In this document: piece by piece, positions 1 to 8,038 of the stretch
Position numbering within the stretch: position 1 is the stretch's first letter
How the letters are laid out: each line of letters begins with the position of its first letter
Source of the DNA: an uncultured Prevotella sp.
GTDB taxonomy: Bacteria; Bacteroidota; Bacteroidia; Bacteroidales; Bacteroidaceae
NCBI GenBank assembly: GCA_934281565.1
Contig: CAKQXI010000015.1
Coordinates: 1 to 29,579 of the forward strand
Length of the DNA stretch: 29,579 nucleotides
Direction of reading: 5' to 3'
Notes under the pieces: model-generated
Databases searched by the model: none
What the model was told of the DNA's origin: nothing
Seen by the model: the letters and a program-made list of their open reading frames with translations, nothing else
Translations under genes and position numbers: made by a program

Positions 1-1
1 A

Positions 2-64
2 AGATTGAAGGCTGGCTGGGATGAAGAGTACTTGTCAAAACTTTTGGAGGGCAGCGCAATTTAA
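2..64 (+). CDS. C-terminal end of an unknown gene cut by the window start
   Basis: Frame 2 is open from the window edge and stops at TAA 62-64, giving about 20 residues ending EEYLSKLLEGSAI. The charged, leucine-containing tail and the strong hairpin lying exactly over the stop codon suggest a real gene end. No family can be recognised from so few residues. It could be chance; the other frames also stop early. Confidence 0.3.
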   Translation, partial: RLKAGWDEEYLSKLLEGSAI

Positions 65-75
65 TGCGTCTGCCC
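49..75 (+). terminator. Hairpin over the stop codon at the left edge
   Basis: GGGCAG (49-54) pairs with CTGCCC (70-75), and inside it CGCA (55-58) pairs with TGCG (65-68) with one bulged T. The loop holds the TAA stop of the partial upstream frame. The following U-tract is poor, so it may be an mRNA 3'-end stabiliser rather than a classic intrinsic terminator. The stretch from 76 to 213 shows no gene. Confidence 0.4.
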
Positions 76-213
76 TGTGCTATTTCTTGATGTAAGACAG
101 ATAGGATGAAAAGGATTGTATAATAATAAACTGTCTTTTTTATAGAAGTTCATGGAAACGAAAATATCCCCAAAGTGGCATAATTGTGGGAGAAATCTTA
201 GTCCACGAAATAA

Positions 214-3200
214 CTAACTCGCAATGGAGTCGAGGAAAAGCAACAAACGATTGGTAACATTTACTTCGCTAACACCTGAATCGAAGTCTAACGATACGAG
301 GTTGAGTTGTGGGAAACGTTCATGCAGTCGCTTCTCTATACCTTTGGATACTACGTGGTTGGCAATGCAACCAAAAGGCTGTAAAGAGATAACATTGTCG
401 ATTCCATCACGTAGATAGCCAATGATGTCAGCAGGCAAGAGCCATCCCTCGCCAAATTGTGCCGCTAACGAAACAATTCCCTTTACTTCTTTTGCATCAT
501 CATAGATATTGGTGAATTTACGGAAATAACGGAAACGGCTCGCTACTTTGTTGATTTGTCGGATACGCCTGCCAATAAGTGCTTGGTATGCTCCTTTGAT
601 GACAAGGTCTGGCACATTGGAGCAACTAAGGCGCAGATGCTTTTGGACTTCCACATTGACAAATTCTTGCAAGAAGAATGGTGCCAAGAGAGGTGGAACA
701 ACCTCAATGCCCTTTGATATGATATATTTCTCCAAGAACTGATGGGAGAATGGGTTGAACTTTAAGAATATCTCACCTACGATGCCCACTTTTGGAACAT
801 CTTTATCCAAGGTCATGTCATTGAATTCTTCGGCGGCTTGTTCCAAAAGGTGGATGAGTCCCTTTGCTGAATTCCTGGCGATAGGCTTGTCAATCAAACT
901 CATGTACTTGTCTCGTAACTCTTTGGCTATTCCGCTTTTACGTTCACGTACGATACAAGCATTGTACATCTCGTTGATGGCATCGCCATATAGGATGGCA
1001 GTTACGATGATTTGTGAATATTTTATCCAAGGAATGTTGAAACCCTCTTGTTCATTGACATCTTCCGATGTAGCAGTGACACCCAAGGTAAGCAGTGGCA
1101 CATTCTTAAAGCCATTGGCAACCATAGCTCGCTTGATAAGTCCTGCGTAATTGGTAGCACGGCATTGTCCACCAGTCTGGCTCATCACCACTGCGGTGTT
1201 GTCCAAGTCATATTTCCCAGATTTCAGAGCCTTGATGATGTCGCCCACAATCAATGTCGCAGGATAGCAAACCTCGTTGTTGGCGAACTTCAATCCGAGT
1301 TCCGCACTTGTCTCGTCGCTCATAGGCAACACTTCCACATCATAGCCTATCAGTTTTAGGATAGGTGGGATGATAGGGGTGAGATATTCCGTCATGAATG
1401 GGGCGAGTATCTTACGATGGACATCCTCCTGCTTGAATACCTTGGTTTGGGTAAGTGAAGAATTTACTTGTCTTTCTTTTTCATTCTTCACTCTTCGTTC
1501 TTCACTCTTCACTTTCGAGTTGAGGCTCTCGACCAGTGAACGAACACGTAGTTTCAGACTACCTATGTTGCTTACATCGTCTATCTTCAGCAAAGTGAAT
1601 GGTTTGCCGTGTCGTTTCATGAGGTCACGTATCTCGTCTTGTATGAAGGAGTCGGGACCACAGCCGAAGCTGGTCATCTGTACGAAGTGCACATTGTCGC
1701 CTTGTTCGGCAGCCCATTGACCGCTCTTGATGATACGGTTCATGTATGCCCATTGCTTGACGAGGTAGGTCTCGCCAGCATCGGTAACATGGTCACCCCG
1801 TACAATGTCGTCGCTGATGACATTCACGCCAAGGTTGGCTATCATTTCCGATAGCTTGTGCTGGATGAGTGGGTCGGTATGGTAAGGTCGACCAGCAAGA
1901 AGAATGGTCAGTTTCTTGTTCGTGTGCAGTATTTCCCATGCCTTGTCCCTTATCGATGTCGTATATTCCTTTTGTGCCTCAATAGCCTTTGCCAAAGCAG
2001 CCTTTGCCACTTTCTTGCTGACTCCGAGTGTTTGGAGGTAATCTATAATCTGCAACTTGAGGAGCTTGGAATTGGCAAAGTTGATGACTGGTGCATCAAG
2101 TGGTTTCTTGAGTTTGATGACTGACTTGATGACATCACTATATCCTGAGACGATAGGGCAGTTGAATGAGTTGGTAGTACGCTCTGGGTCATCGTTATGC
2201 TCATATACAACGTATGGCATGAGGATACGGGCAACTTCCTCGTTGTTGTTCAGCTCATTGATATGAGAGTGGGCAAGTTTAGCTGGGAAACAAATGTTGT
2301 CGCTCATGACTGTGTTGAGGGCACTCTCATACTTAGTGAATGTTGATTCGGAGGATAATACGATGTCAAAGCCTGCCGTACGCAACAGCGTATTCCAGAA
2401 AGGATATTCCTCATACATATTGAGAATACGAGGAATGCCTATTTTCTGATGGTTGTTGGTTAAGGATGTGAGAGGGCGGTCGAAAAGCATCTTGTACTTG
2501 AACGTATAGATGTTCTCGCCTTTCACATCATTCTTTCCTTTGTTGTTGAAAACACGCTCGCACTTGTTGCCAGAGTAGTATTTGTTGCCTCCAGCAAAGG
2601 TATAGCGAGAAACGTAACAGTTGTTTTCGCAACCGTGGCATTGCAACTGTTTGGTCTCGTAATGGGCAAGACTGAGAAGTTCGTCAATGGTGCGAGATGA
2701 TTTGTTGGCATCTGCTTGGTAATCGGCTATGGCGTGCAAGGCACATCCGTATGCTCCCATGAGTTCGGGCATATTGGAACGAGCCACCTCTGTATGGGTC
2801 AGCAACTCAAAAGCCCTTACCACGGCATCGTTTCTCATTGTACCGCCTTGTACGACTATTTTTCCACCAAGGTTGTCGTTGCCATGTAGTTTCAGAACCT
2901 TGTAAAGACAGTTCTTGATGACGGAGTAAGAGATGCCGGCTGAAATATCGGCAATCGATGCACCTTCACGCAACACTTGTTTTACTTTGGAGTTCATGAA
3001 CACAGTGCATCGAGTTCCTAAATCGCAAGGAGCTTTCGACTGGCAAGCGAGTTTGGCGAAATCGCTTACGTTATAGTTCATGTTATTGGCAAAGGTCTGG
3101 ATGAAAGTGCCACAACCAGAGCTGCAAGCCTCGTTGAGTTCCATGCGGACAACGGCGCCGTTTTCTACGAAAATGGCTTTCATGTCTTGTCCACCGATGT

Positions 3201-4512
3201 CAAGGATGAAACTTACATCAGGCATCAATGAGGCTGCGGCACGCTCATGGGCCATGGTCTCAATGATACCGCTATTTAAGTTGAATGCGCTCTTTATCAA
3301 TTCTTCCCCATAGCCAGTGCTGCAACTGCCAACGATTTCCAGTTCTGCACCACAATGGGCTGCTTCTTCTTTCAATGCACGCAATCCATCGGCAACAGCT
3401 CCGATTGGGTTGCCGAGATTCAAGCGGTAATTGGTGAAGACTATGTCCGTTGTATTGGAGGTGTCATTCAGACGAACGGCAACAATCTTTGTTGTGGTTG
3501 AGCCTGAGTCTATTCCGATGACGATACGCTGCTTCCCAGCGCAAAGAGGCTTCGTCTCGGTAGCGAATTGTTCCTTGCTCCTTAACCATTCCTGATGCTC
3601 TTGCTCATTTTTGAACAATGGTTGCAAAGCACTGTGCCATTCTATGTCTGGCTCCGTGTTCAGGTAACTCCTAAGCTCGTTCAACTTTACAACTTTGTCA
3701 TTCTTCTTTGCCCTGTAAGCACAGCCGAGGGCAGGGATGATGTTGCTGTCTTTGGAAACGATGAAGTCGGAAGAAGAAAGGTGCATATAGTCCTCGAATG
3801 CTTTGCGAAGCGCAGGGAGAAAGGTCAATGGACCACCGCAAAGCAAGATGGGAGCCTCGAAGTCAATGCCATGTGAGAGTGTCACTACTGTTTGTACGGC
3901 AATGGAATGGAAGATGCTGGCGGCAATGTCTTCTTCAGGAAGATTGCGTGACATGAGATTTTGGATGTCAGTCTTTGCGAATACGCCACATCGGGCAGCC
4001 ATGGGATAGACGTGCTGGGCGTTCATGGCTAAGTCGCTCATACGCTGGTTGTCTACACCCATGAGCACACTCATTTGGTCGATGAAAGCACCTGTTCCAC
4101 CAGCACAGTTACCGTTCATTCTCAGCTCCATGCTGCCGTTTCCGCTTTTTTGATCATGTTGGTTTCCACGGAAGAACACGACCTTGGCATCTTCTCCACC
4201 AATGTCAATGAGAGCCTTTGCCTCAGGATGGGCATTGCGTGCATAGATGGTCGCAGCAACCACTTCTTGCACGAATTCAGCTTTCAGTTGCTCTGCTGTT
4301 GCCATGCCGACACTTCCCGTTACGCAAATGCTAACGTCGGCATTGCCAATCAGCTCACTTAGTTCATTGAAATATCTTGTTACGAGTTCGCAGACATGAG
4401 CATTGTGACGCTCGTATTTAGAATATACAATATGGTTACCGTCATCGATGACGGCTATTTTTGCGGTTGTAGAACCAACATCAAGTCCAACTTTATAAGT
4501 AGCTTTCTCCAT
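214..4512 (-). CDS. Fused acyl-CoA dehydratase activase (BadF/BadG/HgdC family, DUF2229 type)
   Basis: This 1432-residue protein has two ASKHA-type ATPase modules in tandem: the first opens with GLDVGSTTAK near residue 8, the second with GIDSGSTTTK near residue 333. Each has the cysteine motif used by this family for a dimer-bridging [4Fe-4S] cluster (NCAGGTGAF with C136; ACSSGCGTF with C463 and C467). A cysteine-rich stretch (CHGCENNC, then CERVF) lies near residues 620-650, followed by DUF2229-like and dehydratase-subunit-like regions to the C-terminus. Known members use ATP to drive electrons into 2-hydroxyacyl-CoA dehydratases; the substrate here is unknown and no separate dehydratase subunits are nearby. 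The frame stays open back to 4650, but MEKATYK at 4512 is chosen because it directly precedes the conserved ATPase start and lies downstream of a promoter element. Residues about 999-1019 are an odd repeat-derived insert. Confidence 0.9.
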   Translation of the reverse strand: MEKATYKVGLDVGSTTAKIAVIDDGNHIVYSKYERHNAHVCELVTRYFNELSELIGNADVSICVTGSVGMATAEQLKAEFVQEVVAATIYARNAHPEAKALIDIGGEDAKVVFFRGNQHDQKSGNGSMELRMNGNCAGGTGAFIDQMSVLMGVDNQRMSDLAMNAQHVYPMAARCGVFAKTDIQNLMSRNLPEEDIAASIFHSIAVQTVVTLSHGIDFEAPILLCGGPLTFLPALRKAFEDYMHLSSSDFIVSKDSNIIPALGCAYRAKKNDKVVKLNELRSYLNTEPDIEWHSALQPLFKNEQEHQEWLRSKEQFATETKPLCAGKQRIVIGIDSGSTTTKIVAVRLNDTSNTTDIVFTNYRLNLGNPIGAVADGLRALKEEAAHCGAELEIVGSCSTGYGEELIKSAFNLNSGIIETMAHERAAASLMPDVSFILDIGGQDMKAIFVENGAVVRMELNEACSSGCGTFIQTFANNMNYNVSDFAKLACQSKAPCDLGTRCTVFMNSKVKQVLREGASIADISAGISYSVIKNCLYKVLKLHGNDNLGGKIVVQGGTMRNDAVVRAFELLTHTEVARSNMPELMGAYGCALHAIADYQADANKSSRTIDELLSLAHYETKQLQCHGCENNCYVSRYTFAGGNKYYSGNKCERVFNNKGKNDVKGENIYTFKYKMLFDRPLTSLTNNHQKIGIPRILNMYEEYPFWNTLLRTAGFDIVLSSESTFTKYESALNTVMSDNICFPAKLAHSHINELNNNEEVARILMPYVVYEHNDDPERTTNSFNCPIVSGYSDVIKSVIKLKKPLDAPVINFANSKLLKLQIIDYLQTLGVSKKVAKAALAKAIEAQKEYTTSIRDKAWEILHTNKKLTILLAGRPYHTDPLIQHKLSEMIANLGVNVISDDIVRGDHVTDAGETYLVKQWAYMNRIIKSGQWAAEQGDNVHFVQMTSFGCGPDSFIQDEIRDLMKRHGKPFTLLKIDDVSNIGSLKLRVRSLVESLNSKVKSEERRVKNEKERQVNSSLTQTKVFKQEDVHRKILAPFMTEYLTPIIPPILKLIGYDVEVLPMSDETSAELGLKFANNEVCYPATLIVGDIIKALKSGKYDLDNTAVVMSQTGGQCRATNYAGLIKRAMVANGFKNVPLLTLGVTATSEDVNEQEGFNIPWIKYSQIIVTAILYGDAINEMYNACIVRERKSGIAKELRDKYMSLIDKPIARNSAKGLIHLLEQAAEEFNDMTLDKDVPKVGIVGEIFLKFNPFSHQFLEKYIISKGIEVVPPLLAPFFLQEFVNVEVQKHLRLSCSNVPDLVIKGAYQALIGRRIRQINKVASRFRYFRKFTNIYDDAKEVKGIVSLAAQFGEGWLLPADIIGYLRDGIDNVISLQPFGCIANHVVSKGIEKRLHERFPQLNLVSLDFDSGVSEVNVTNRLLLFLDSIAS
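1451..1515. repeat. Short low-complexity repeat inside the activase gene
   Basis: The plus strand reads as repeated units of the type CATTCTTCACTCTTC, with a 9-bp inverted repeat GTGAAGAAT (1455-1463) and ATTCTTCAC (1483-1491). It looks like the small AT-rich 'attcttcac' repeats scattered between genes in Bacteroidales. Here it lies in frame and encodes a lysine/glutamate-rich linker (VKSEERRVKNEKERQV) between two domains of the activase. The reading frame is intact across it. Confidence 0.6.
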
Positions 4513-4546
4513 TTCTGCTTTCTTCGATAATATGCTGTTTCGGAGT

Positions 4547-4555
4547 GCAAAAATA
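4547..4555 (-). promoter_or_regulatory. Bacteroidetes -7 box for the activase gene
   Basis: The reverse strand reads TATTTTTGC, matching TAnnTTTGY, about 35 bases before the chosen ATG at 4512. No good TTTG is seen at the -33 position. The box lies inside the longer open frame that reaches 4650, which supports the shorter start. Confidence 0.5.
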
Positions 4556-4715
4556 CGAAAAACTTTTGTAATAAAGAAATTTTTGTGAAAAAGCTTGTGC
4601 GTATAGATAAAAATATTACACCACCATCGTATTACTTGATGCACAGCCATACTCTACTAATATGGAAGTAGCTTATTAATCTGAATGATGGCACTTTATG
4701 GAGATACTTTTATGG

Positions 4716-4833
4716 GGTCTGACACAGTGCTTTATTAGGGCGGAACACAGTGCTTCGTTAGGGTGTTACACAGTGCTTTATGATACCCTTATAAAGTACT
4801 GTGTAACACCCTATGAAAGTGCTTTGTCAGACC
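4716..4833. repeat. 23-bp direct repeats arranged as nested inverted repeats
   Basis: CACAGTGC recurs at 4723, 4746 and 4769, an exact 23-base period, each followed by a TTTATTAGGG-like tail. Diverged inverted copies follow with the same 23-base spacing (GTACTGTG at 4796, GTGCTTTG at 4819). The third direct copy (4760-4783) and first inverted copy (4789-4812) make a 24-bp stem with two mismatches around a 5-base loop. GGTCTGACA (4716-4724) and TGTCAGACC (4825-4833) close the whole array. It sits about 100 bases upstream of the fimbrillin promoter. It may be a regulator-binding array, a cruciform or a mobile palindromic element. I see nothing definite in 4556-4715 or 4834-4929. Confidence 0.75.
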
Positions 4834-4929
4834 GAAAGAAAGCATTTCATGATACCACCATAATATATACTATAAGAGTCATAAGATACACTTCTTTGGG
4901 TACTAATGATTATAAAATCATGCTATTCT

Positions 4930-4962
4930 TTTGTTGAATTCAAATATTTTCATTACTTTTGC
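4930..4962 (+). promoter_or_regulatory. Promoter of the first fimbrillin unit
   Basis: TTTG (4930-4933) and TACTTTTGC (4954-4962) match the Bacteroidetes -33/-7 consensus with starts 24 bases apart. The second fimbrillin unit has CTTG and the identical TACTTTTGC at the same spacing. Transcription would begin near 4968, leaving a leader of roughly 408 nt. Confidence 0.8.
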
Positions 4963-4967
4963 ACCGT

Positions 4968-5375
4968 CATTCCATAGATTGCTGGCAATGAGTTGTCGGC
5001 GTTAATCTATGTTTGGCTCTATTTATAAGATGTGGTGTTTACTAACATTTGCTTCTGTTCAATTGGAAATTCGGAACTTTCAACTAGTGTTCAGAGGGAG
5101 ATTGTATAGTGGATGCCTACTATACGTGTATATATATCACGGCACAAGTGCGCCCTTTCATAAGGAGGGGTGTACTTTGTGTTACATACATATATATATC
5201 CTCGTTGGCGTAGGTGTGTCCTTTTACTTTATCCTTAACACTAAGGTTTCCGAATACCTCAATTGAGAAGGATGTAAAAGTTGTGAGGACTCCTACGCCA
5301 ATATCTTTTGAATAGATGAAGCCTATTTTAATTAACATCTGCTTTAGGGAGTCGGCAGGCATAATAGCTAAAGCA
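4968..5375 (+). ncRNA. Long structured 5' leader of the first fimbrillin gene (cis-acting RNA)
   Basis: The leader is non-coding and strongly similar to 28596-29004. Helices: CATAGATT (4973-4980) with AATCTATG (5004-5011); GTATAGT (5104-5110) with ACTATAC (5119-5125); CGTG (5125-5128) with CACG (5138-5141); and a long-range stem TTGGCGTAGG (5205-5214) with CCTACGCCAA (5292-5301). Inside the last stem, CTTTTAC and ATCCTT (5221-5227, 5231-5236) pair with the continuous AAGGATGTAAAAG (5268-5280). Several helices are preserved by different bases in the second copy. Short frames in the leader do not align between copies. An AAGGAGG sequence sits at 5163 but no conserved start follows. The ligand or partner, if any, is unknown, and I cannot match it to a named RNA family. 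Confidence 0.65.
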
Positions 5376-8030
5376 ATGATATACATTAAAAGGCAAAGTG
5401 TAAGTTTATTGTTGGCACTGGCATCTTTATCAGTAGTGTCTTCATCCTTAGTATCATGTTCTGAAAGTGAGGGATTATCAAGAGTCACGCTTTCCGACAA
5501 GAAGATTTCATTTACTGCAACAGAAGTAAATGGATGGATGCCAAATTCAAGTAGTAGCAATGATGAAAGCACTCGTACAATGAGCACCGTTGGTTCTTAT
5601 CGTCCATTAATCGTAAAGAGCGACTTAGGGAAACCATTGTATCTTCACCCAGTGGAGCAAGTAGGTACTTATTTCTATAATGACAAAGACGAATTGGTTA
5701 CTCGTGCTGGTATCCCCTTATCAGAAATTAATAATCAGAGTAGCGTATCCACCAGAGGAACCAAAGTAACGGAGATTGGTGATGAAATCTTTGTTAGTGC
5801 CATTTCTAAGAAAAACAATAATGAAGCAGCATTCTTTTCTTTTGAAAAGGCAACAAAGAGTGGTAATACTTGGCATATTTCCAAAGACAAGTATTGGCCT
5901 ACTGATGCCACCTTATCATTTTATGCTTATGCCCCGACTAATGCCAGTATGCTGTCCACAAGCGACAGCAAGCTGTCGGGATATAGGACAGTTCACTATG
6001 TAGCAGGGACAGGAGATGATATTAAGTTACAACCTGACTTCATTGTAGCAAAGAGTGAGGACAATCAACGTTCTGCTACTGATGCAGCAAGTGCCGTAGA
6101 TTTACAGTTCTCTCATGCCTTGACAGCCATCACCTTTGCCATTGGTTCTGATATGTTGCCAGGAACTATCAAGAGTATTACCATCAAAGGTGTAAAGAAC
6201 AGTGGTGATTTGGATATTTCAAAGATGGATGCTTCCGACCCACTTACTGCATGGACTTATGACGATACTACTGCCGATTATACTTTCACACTTAACACCA
6301 AGGTTAATAGTGACGGTGAAACAGGCACGGCTCTTACAAAGGATGAGAATACACTATTGATGCTACCACAATCATTTGCAAGTGATAGCAAGGCAGAAGT
6401 GGAAGTCGTTTTTAATAATGGTCAGTCAAAAGACCATGTTCTTACTGCATCATTGGCTGGCACATCATGGTTGCCGGGTGTTACCATTATCTATAAGTTA
6501 TCAACTTCCGAACTAAATACCCTTAGCATGGGAACAGTCGCTTTATCAGAAACCGCAAAGACTTGGAACACGAAGTGCTCTGCCTTGATGACAAACTATG
6601 ATGGCAAGTCTGCTGGGCTTTACATCATTGACAATGCCAACAAGGTAAGAAAAGCCAATGTAAAGGTCACTTGCTCTGGAAACACTTGGAGTTTTTCAGA
6701 CGGTACTTCCTCTGCAACCCTGAAAAGTCTTTTTTCTCCAAGTTATCATTACTTCCTTTATTATCCTTACCAAGAGAGTAGTGATGCTGTTCTCAGTGGA
6801 CTTCCTACTATTGGCACAACATTGGATGCCAACAAGATAGCTTCCGCCGATGCTTTCTTTGAAAGTTTGCAATCTGCTTGGACACCTTCTTCTAACCAAG
6901 GAACTCAAGCTAACTTGAATGCCAATGACTTGCAGATAAGCAAAGGCTATGTCAGTGATGATGCCAGCAGCATTAACTTCGATATGGACCATACGATGGT
7001 ATTGGCAGACCTTAGTTTGGGTACGACAAAGTCTGTAACGGCTTATCATCTTTCTACTGACAAGAGTTATACATGGACAGGAGCACCTATTGATGTTACC
7101 GCCAGTAATGTAGTTGACGGACGAACCTTGTGTGAGATTTCATCCACCCATTATACTATGGTTGTAAAACCGAATGACTTGACTTTTAAGGGTACAGGCA
7201 ATCGTGGTTGGGACTTATCATTGTCATTGAATAATACGACAAATATAGCGGATGGCACAGCATACCCGGAAAATCCTTACGCTTATGAACTGACAGTTGG
7301 TGACATTTATTATTCCGATGGTTCTCTTACCCATCTGAACGAAAATCTTACATCTGGCAAGACTCCCATTGGTATTGTGGGATATATAGGCAGTAACTAT
7401 TGGACAGAGAAAGATACCAAGGCAAAAGGCATTGGTGGTCATGCCTTGGTCATGGGATTGAAAACTATTGGTTCCACATCACCGTCTAATGGTGGTTCTA
7501 TCATTATATGGTCTTCATCCTATGACGATAGCCGTCCTCATGTCAATACACCTGCTCTTATTAGTGGCTCATACGATAAGACCTATGGTTCTGGATATAC
7601 TGAAACCACTGCCTTATTAGCTAAGAGTGAAGCGGCAAAGGCGGCAAAAGGGTACACTACCCTACCTGCTAAATCTGATAAATGCACAGGTTGGTTCTTG
7701 CCAACTGCAGGACAGTATTATGCTGTTATGACTGGTCTTGGAGGTGGACTTTATCCAAGCAATTGGGTTATGAATGGTTTCTTTAGCAGTAGTTGCATGG
7801 ATACTGTATCCGACAATATCAACAGTGCCTTGAGAAAGACAGGGAATTATACGGAATTTAGCTTAGGAGGCAGTCAGATTTCGGAATGGACTTCTTCCAA
7901 TTACGATGCAAGTAACGCTATAAACATTGACCCTGGCTATAATAACCATAGTACTTATAAGTCTTTCCGTTTCCAGCCAAATGGAAAAACAACACAAGAG
8001 CAATGGGTTCGTCCATTCCTTGCCTTTTAA
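5376..8030 (+). CDS. Fimbrillin-family surface lipoprotein with C-terminal lectin-like domain
   Basis: This 884-residue protein starts MIYIKRQ and has a lipoprotein signal peptide with lipobox LVSC (C28) followed by SESEG. The N-terminal half resembles the Mfa/FimA fimbrillin fold (YWPTDATLSFYAYAP, LQFSHALTAITFAI), and a second fimbrillin-like region follows from about residue 385. From about residue 637 comes a different domain (VGDIYYSDGS, GWFLPTAGQYYAVM, EWTSSNYDASNA, ending VRPFLAF), like the FISUMP/C-type-lectin-like modules on Bacteroidales adhesins. It probably acts as a pilus tip or surface adhesin. A frame extension of 20 residues back to 5316 is rejected because it covers the structured leader, is not conserved in the second copy and would bury the signal peptide. 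The gene is more AT-rich than the downstream hydrolases. Its 3' end is 8 bases from the convergent MATE gene. Confidence 0.85.
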   Translation: MIYIKRQSVSLLLALASLSVVSSSLVSCSESEGLSRVTLSDKKISFTATEVNGWMPNSSSSNDESTRTMSTVGSYRPLIVKSDLGKPLYLHPVEQVGTYFYNDKDELVTRAGIPLSEINNQSSVSTRGTKVTEIGDEIFVSAISKKNNNEAAFFSFEKATKSGNTWHISKDKYWPTDATLSFYAYAPTNASMLSTSDSKLSGYRTVHYVAGTGDDIKLQPDFIVAKSEDNQRSATDAASAVDLQFSHALTAITFAIGSDMLPGTIKSITIKGVKNSGDLDISKMDASDPLTAWTYDDTTADYTFTLNTKVNSDGETGTALTKDENTLLMLPQSFASDSKAEVEVVFNNGQSKDHVLTASLAGTSWLPGVTIIYKLSTSELNTLSMGTVALSETAKTWNTKCSALMTNYDGKSAGLYIIDNANKVRKANVKVTCSGNTWSFSDGTSSATLKSLFSPSYHYFLYYPYQESSDAVLSGLPTIGTTLDANKIASADAFFESLQSAWTPSSNQGTQANLNANDLQISKGYVSDDASSINFDMDHTMVLADLSLGTTKSVTAYHLSTDKSYTWTGAPIDVTASNVVDGRTLCEISSTHYTMVVKPNDLTFKGTGNRGWDLSLSLNNTTNIADGTAYPENPYAYELTVGDIYYSDGSLTHLNENLTSGKTPIGIVGYIGSNYWTEKDTKAKGIGGHALVMGLKTIGSTSPSNGGSIIIWSSSYDDSRPHVNTPALISGSYDKTYGSGYTETTALLAKSEAAKAAKGYTTLPAKSDKCTGWFLPTAGQYYAVMTGLGGGLYPSNWVMNGFFSSSCMDTVSDNINSALRKTGNYTEFSLGGSQISEWTSSNYDASNAINIDPGYNNHSTYKSFRFQPNGKTTQEQWVRPFLAF

Positions 8031-8038
8031 TATAGAGC

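Noticed and set aside
4513..4650. 46-residue N-terminal extension of the activase frame
   Set aside because: It covers the -7 promoter element at 4547-4555, has no family similarity and is basic and aromatic; the ATPase motif starts just after the inner ATG at 4512.
4716..4833. Possible CRISPR-like array
   Set aside because: The repeats are contiguous with no unique spacers, are imperfect, and switch orientation; no cas gene is present.
4698..4937. 79-codon plus-strand frame upstream of the fimbrillin promoter
   Set aside because: It runs through the 23-bp repeat array and into the promoter; composition is repeat-driven.
5009..5266. 85-codon frame in the first leader with an AAGGAGG sequence inside
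   Set aside because: The frame breaks in the second leader because of an indel, while RNA pairings are kept. Shine-Dalgarno sequences are also little used in Bacteroidetes.
5316..5375. 20-residue N-terminal extension of the first fimbrillin
   Set aside because: It is part of the conserved leader; the matching region in the second copy is in another frame and has a stop. The inner ATG gives a clean lipoprotein signal peptide in both copies.
5120..5587. Minus-strand frame of 155 codons that has a similar counterpart at 28884-29213
   Set aside because: Both are antisense to homologous leader and fimbrillin sequence, so their resemblance is explained by the duplicated sense strand. No promoter or independent coding signal is seen.
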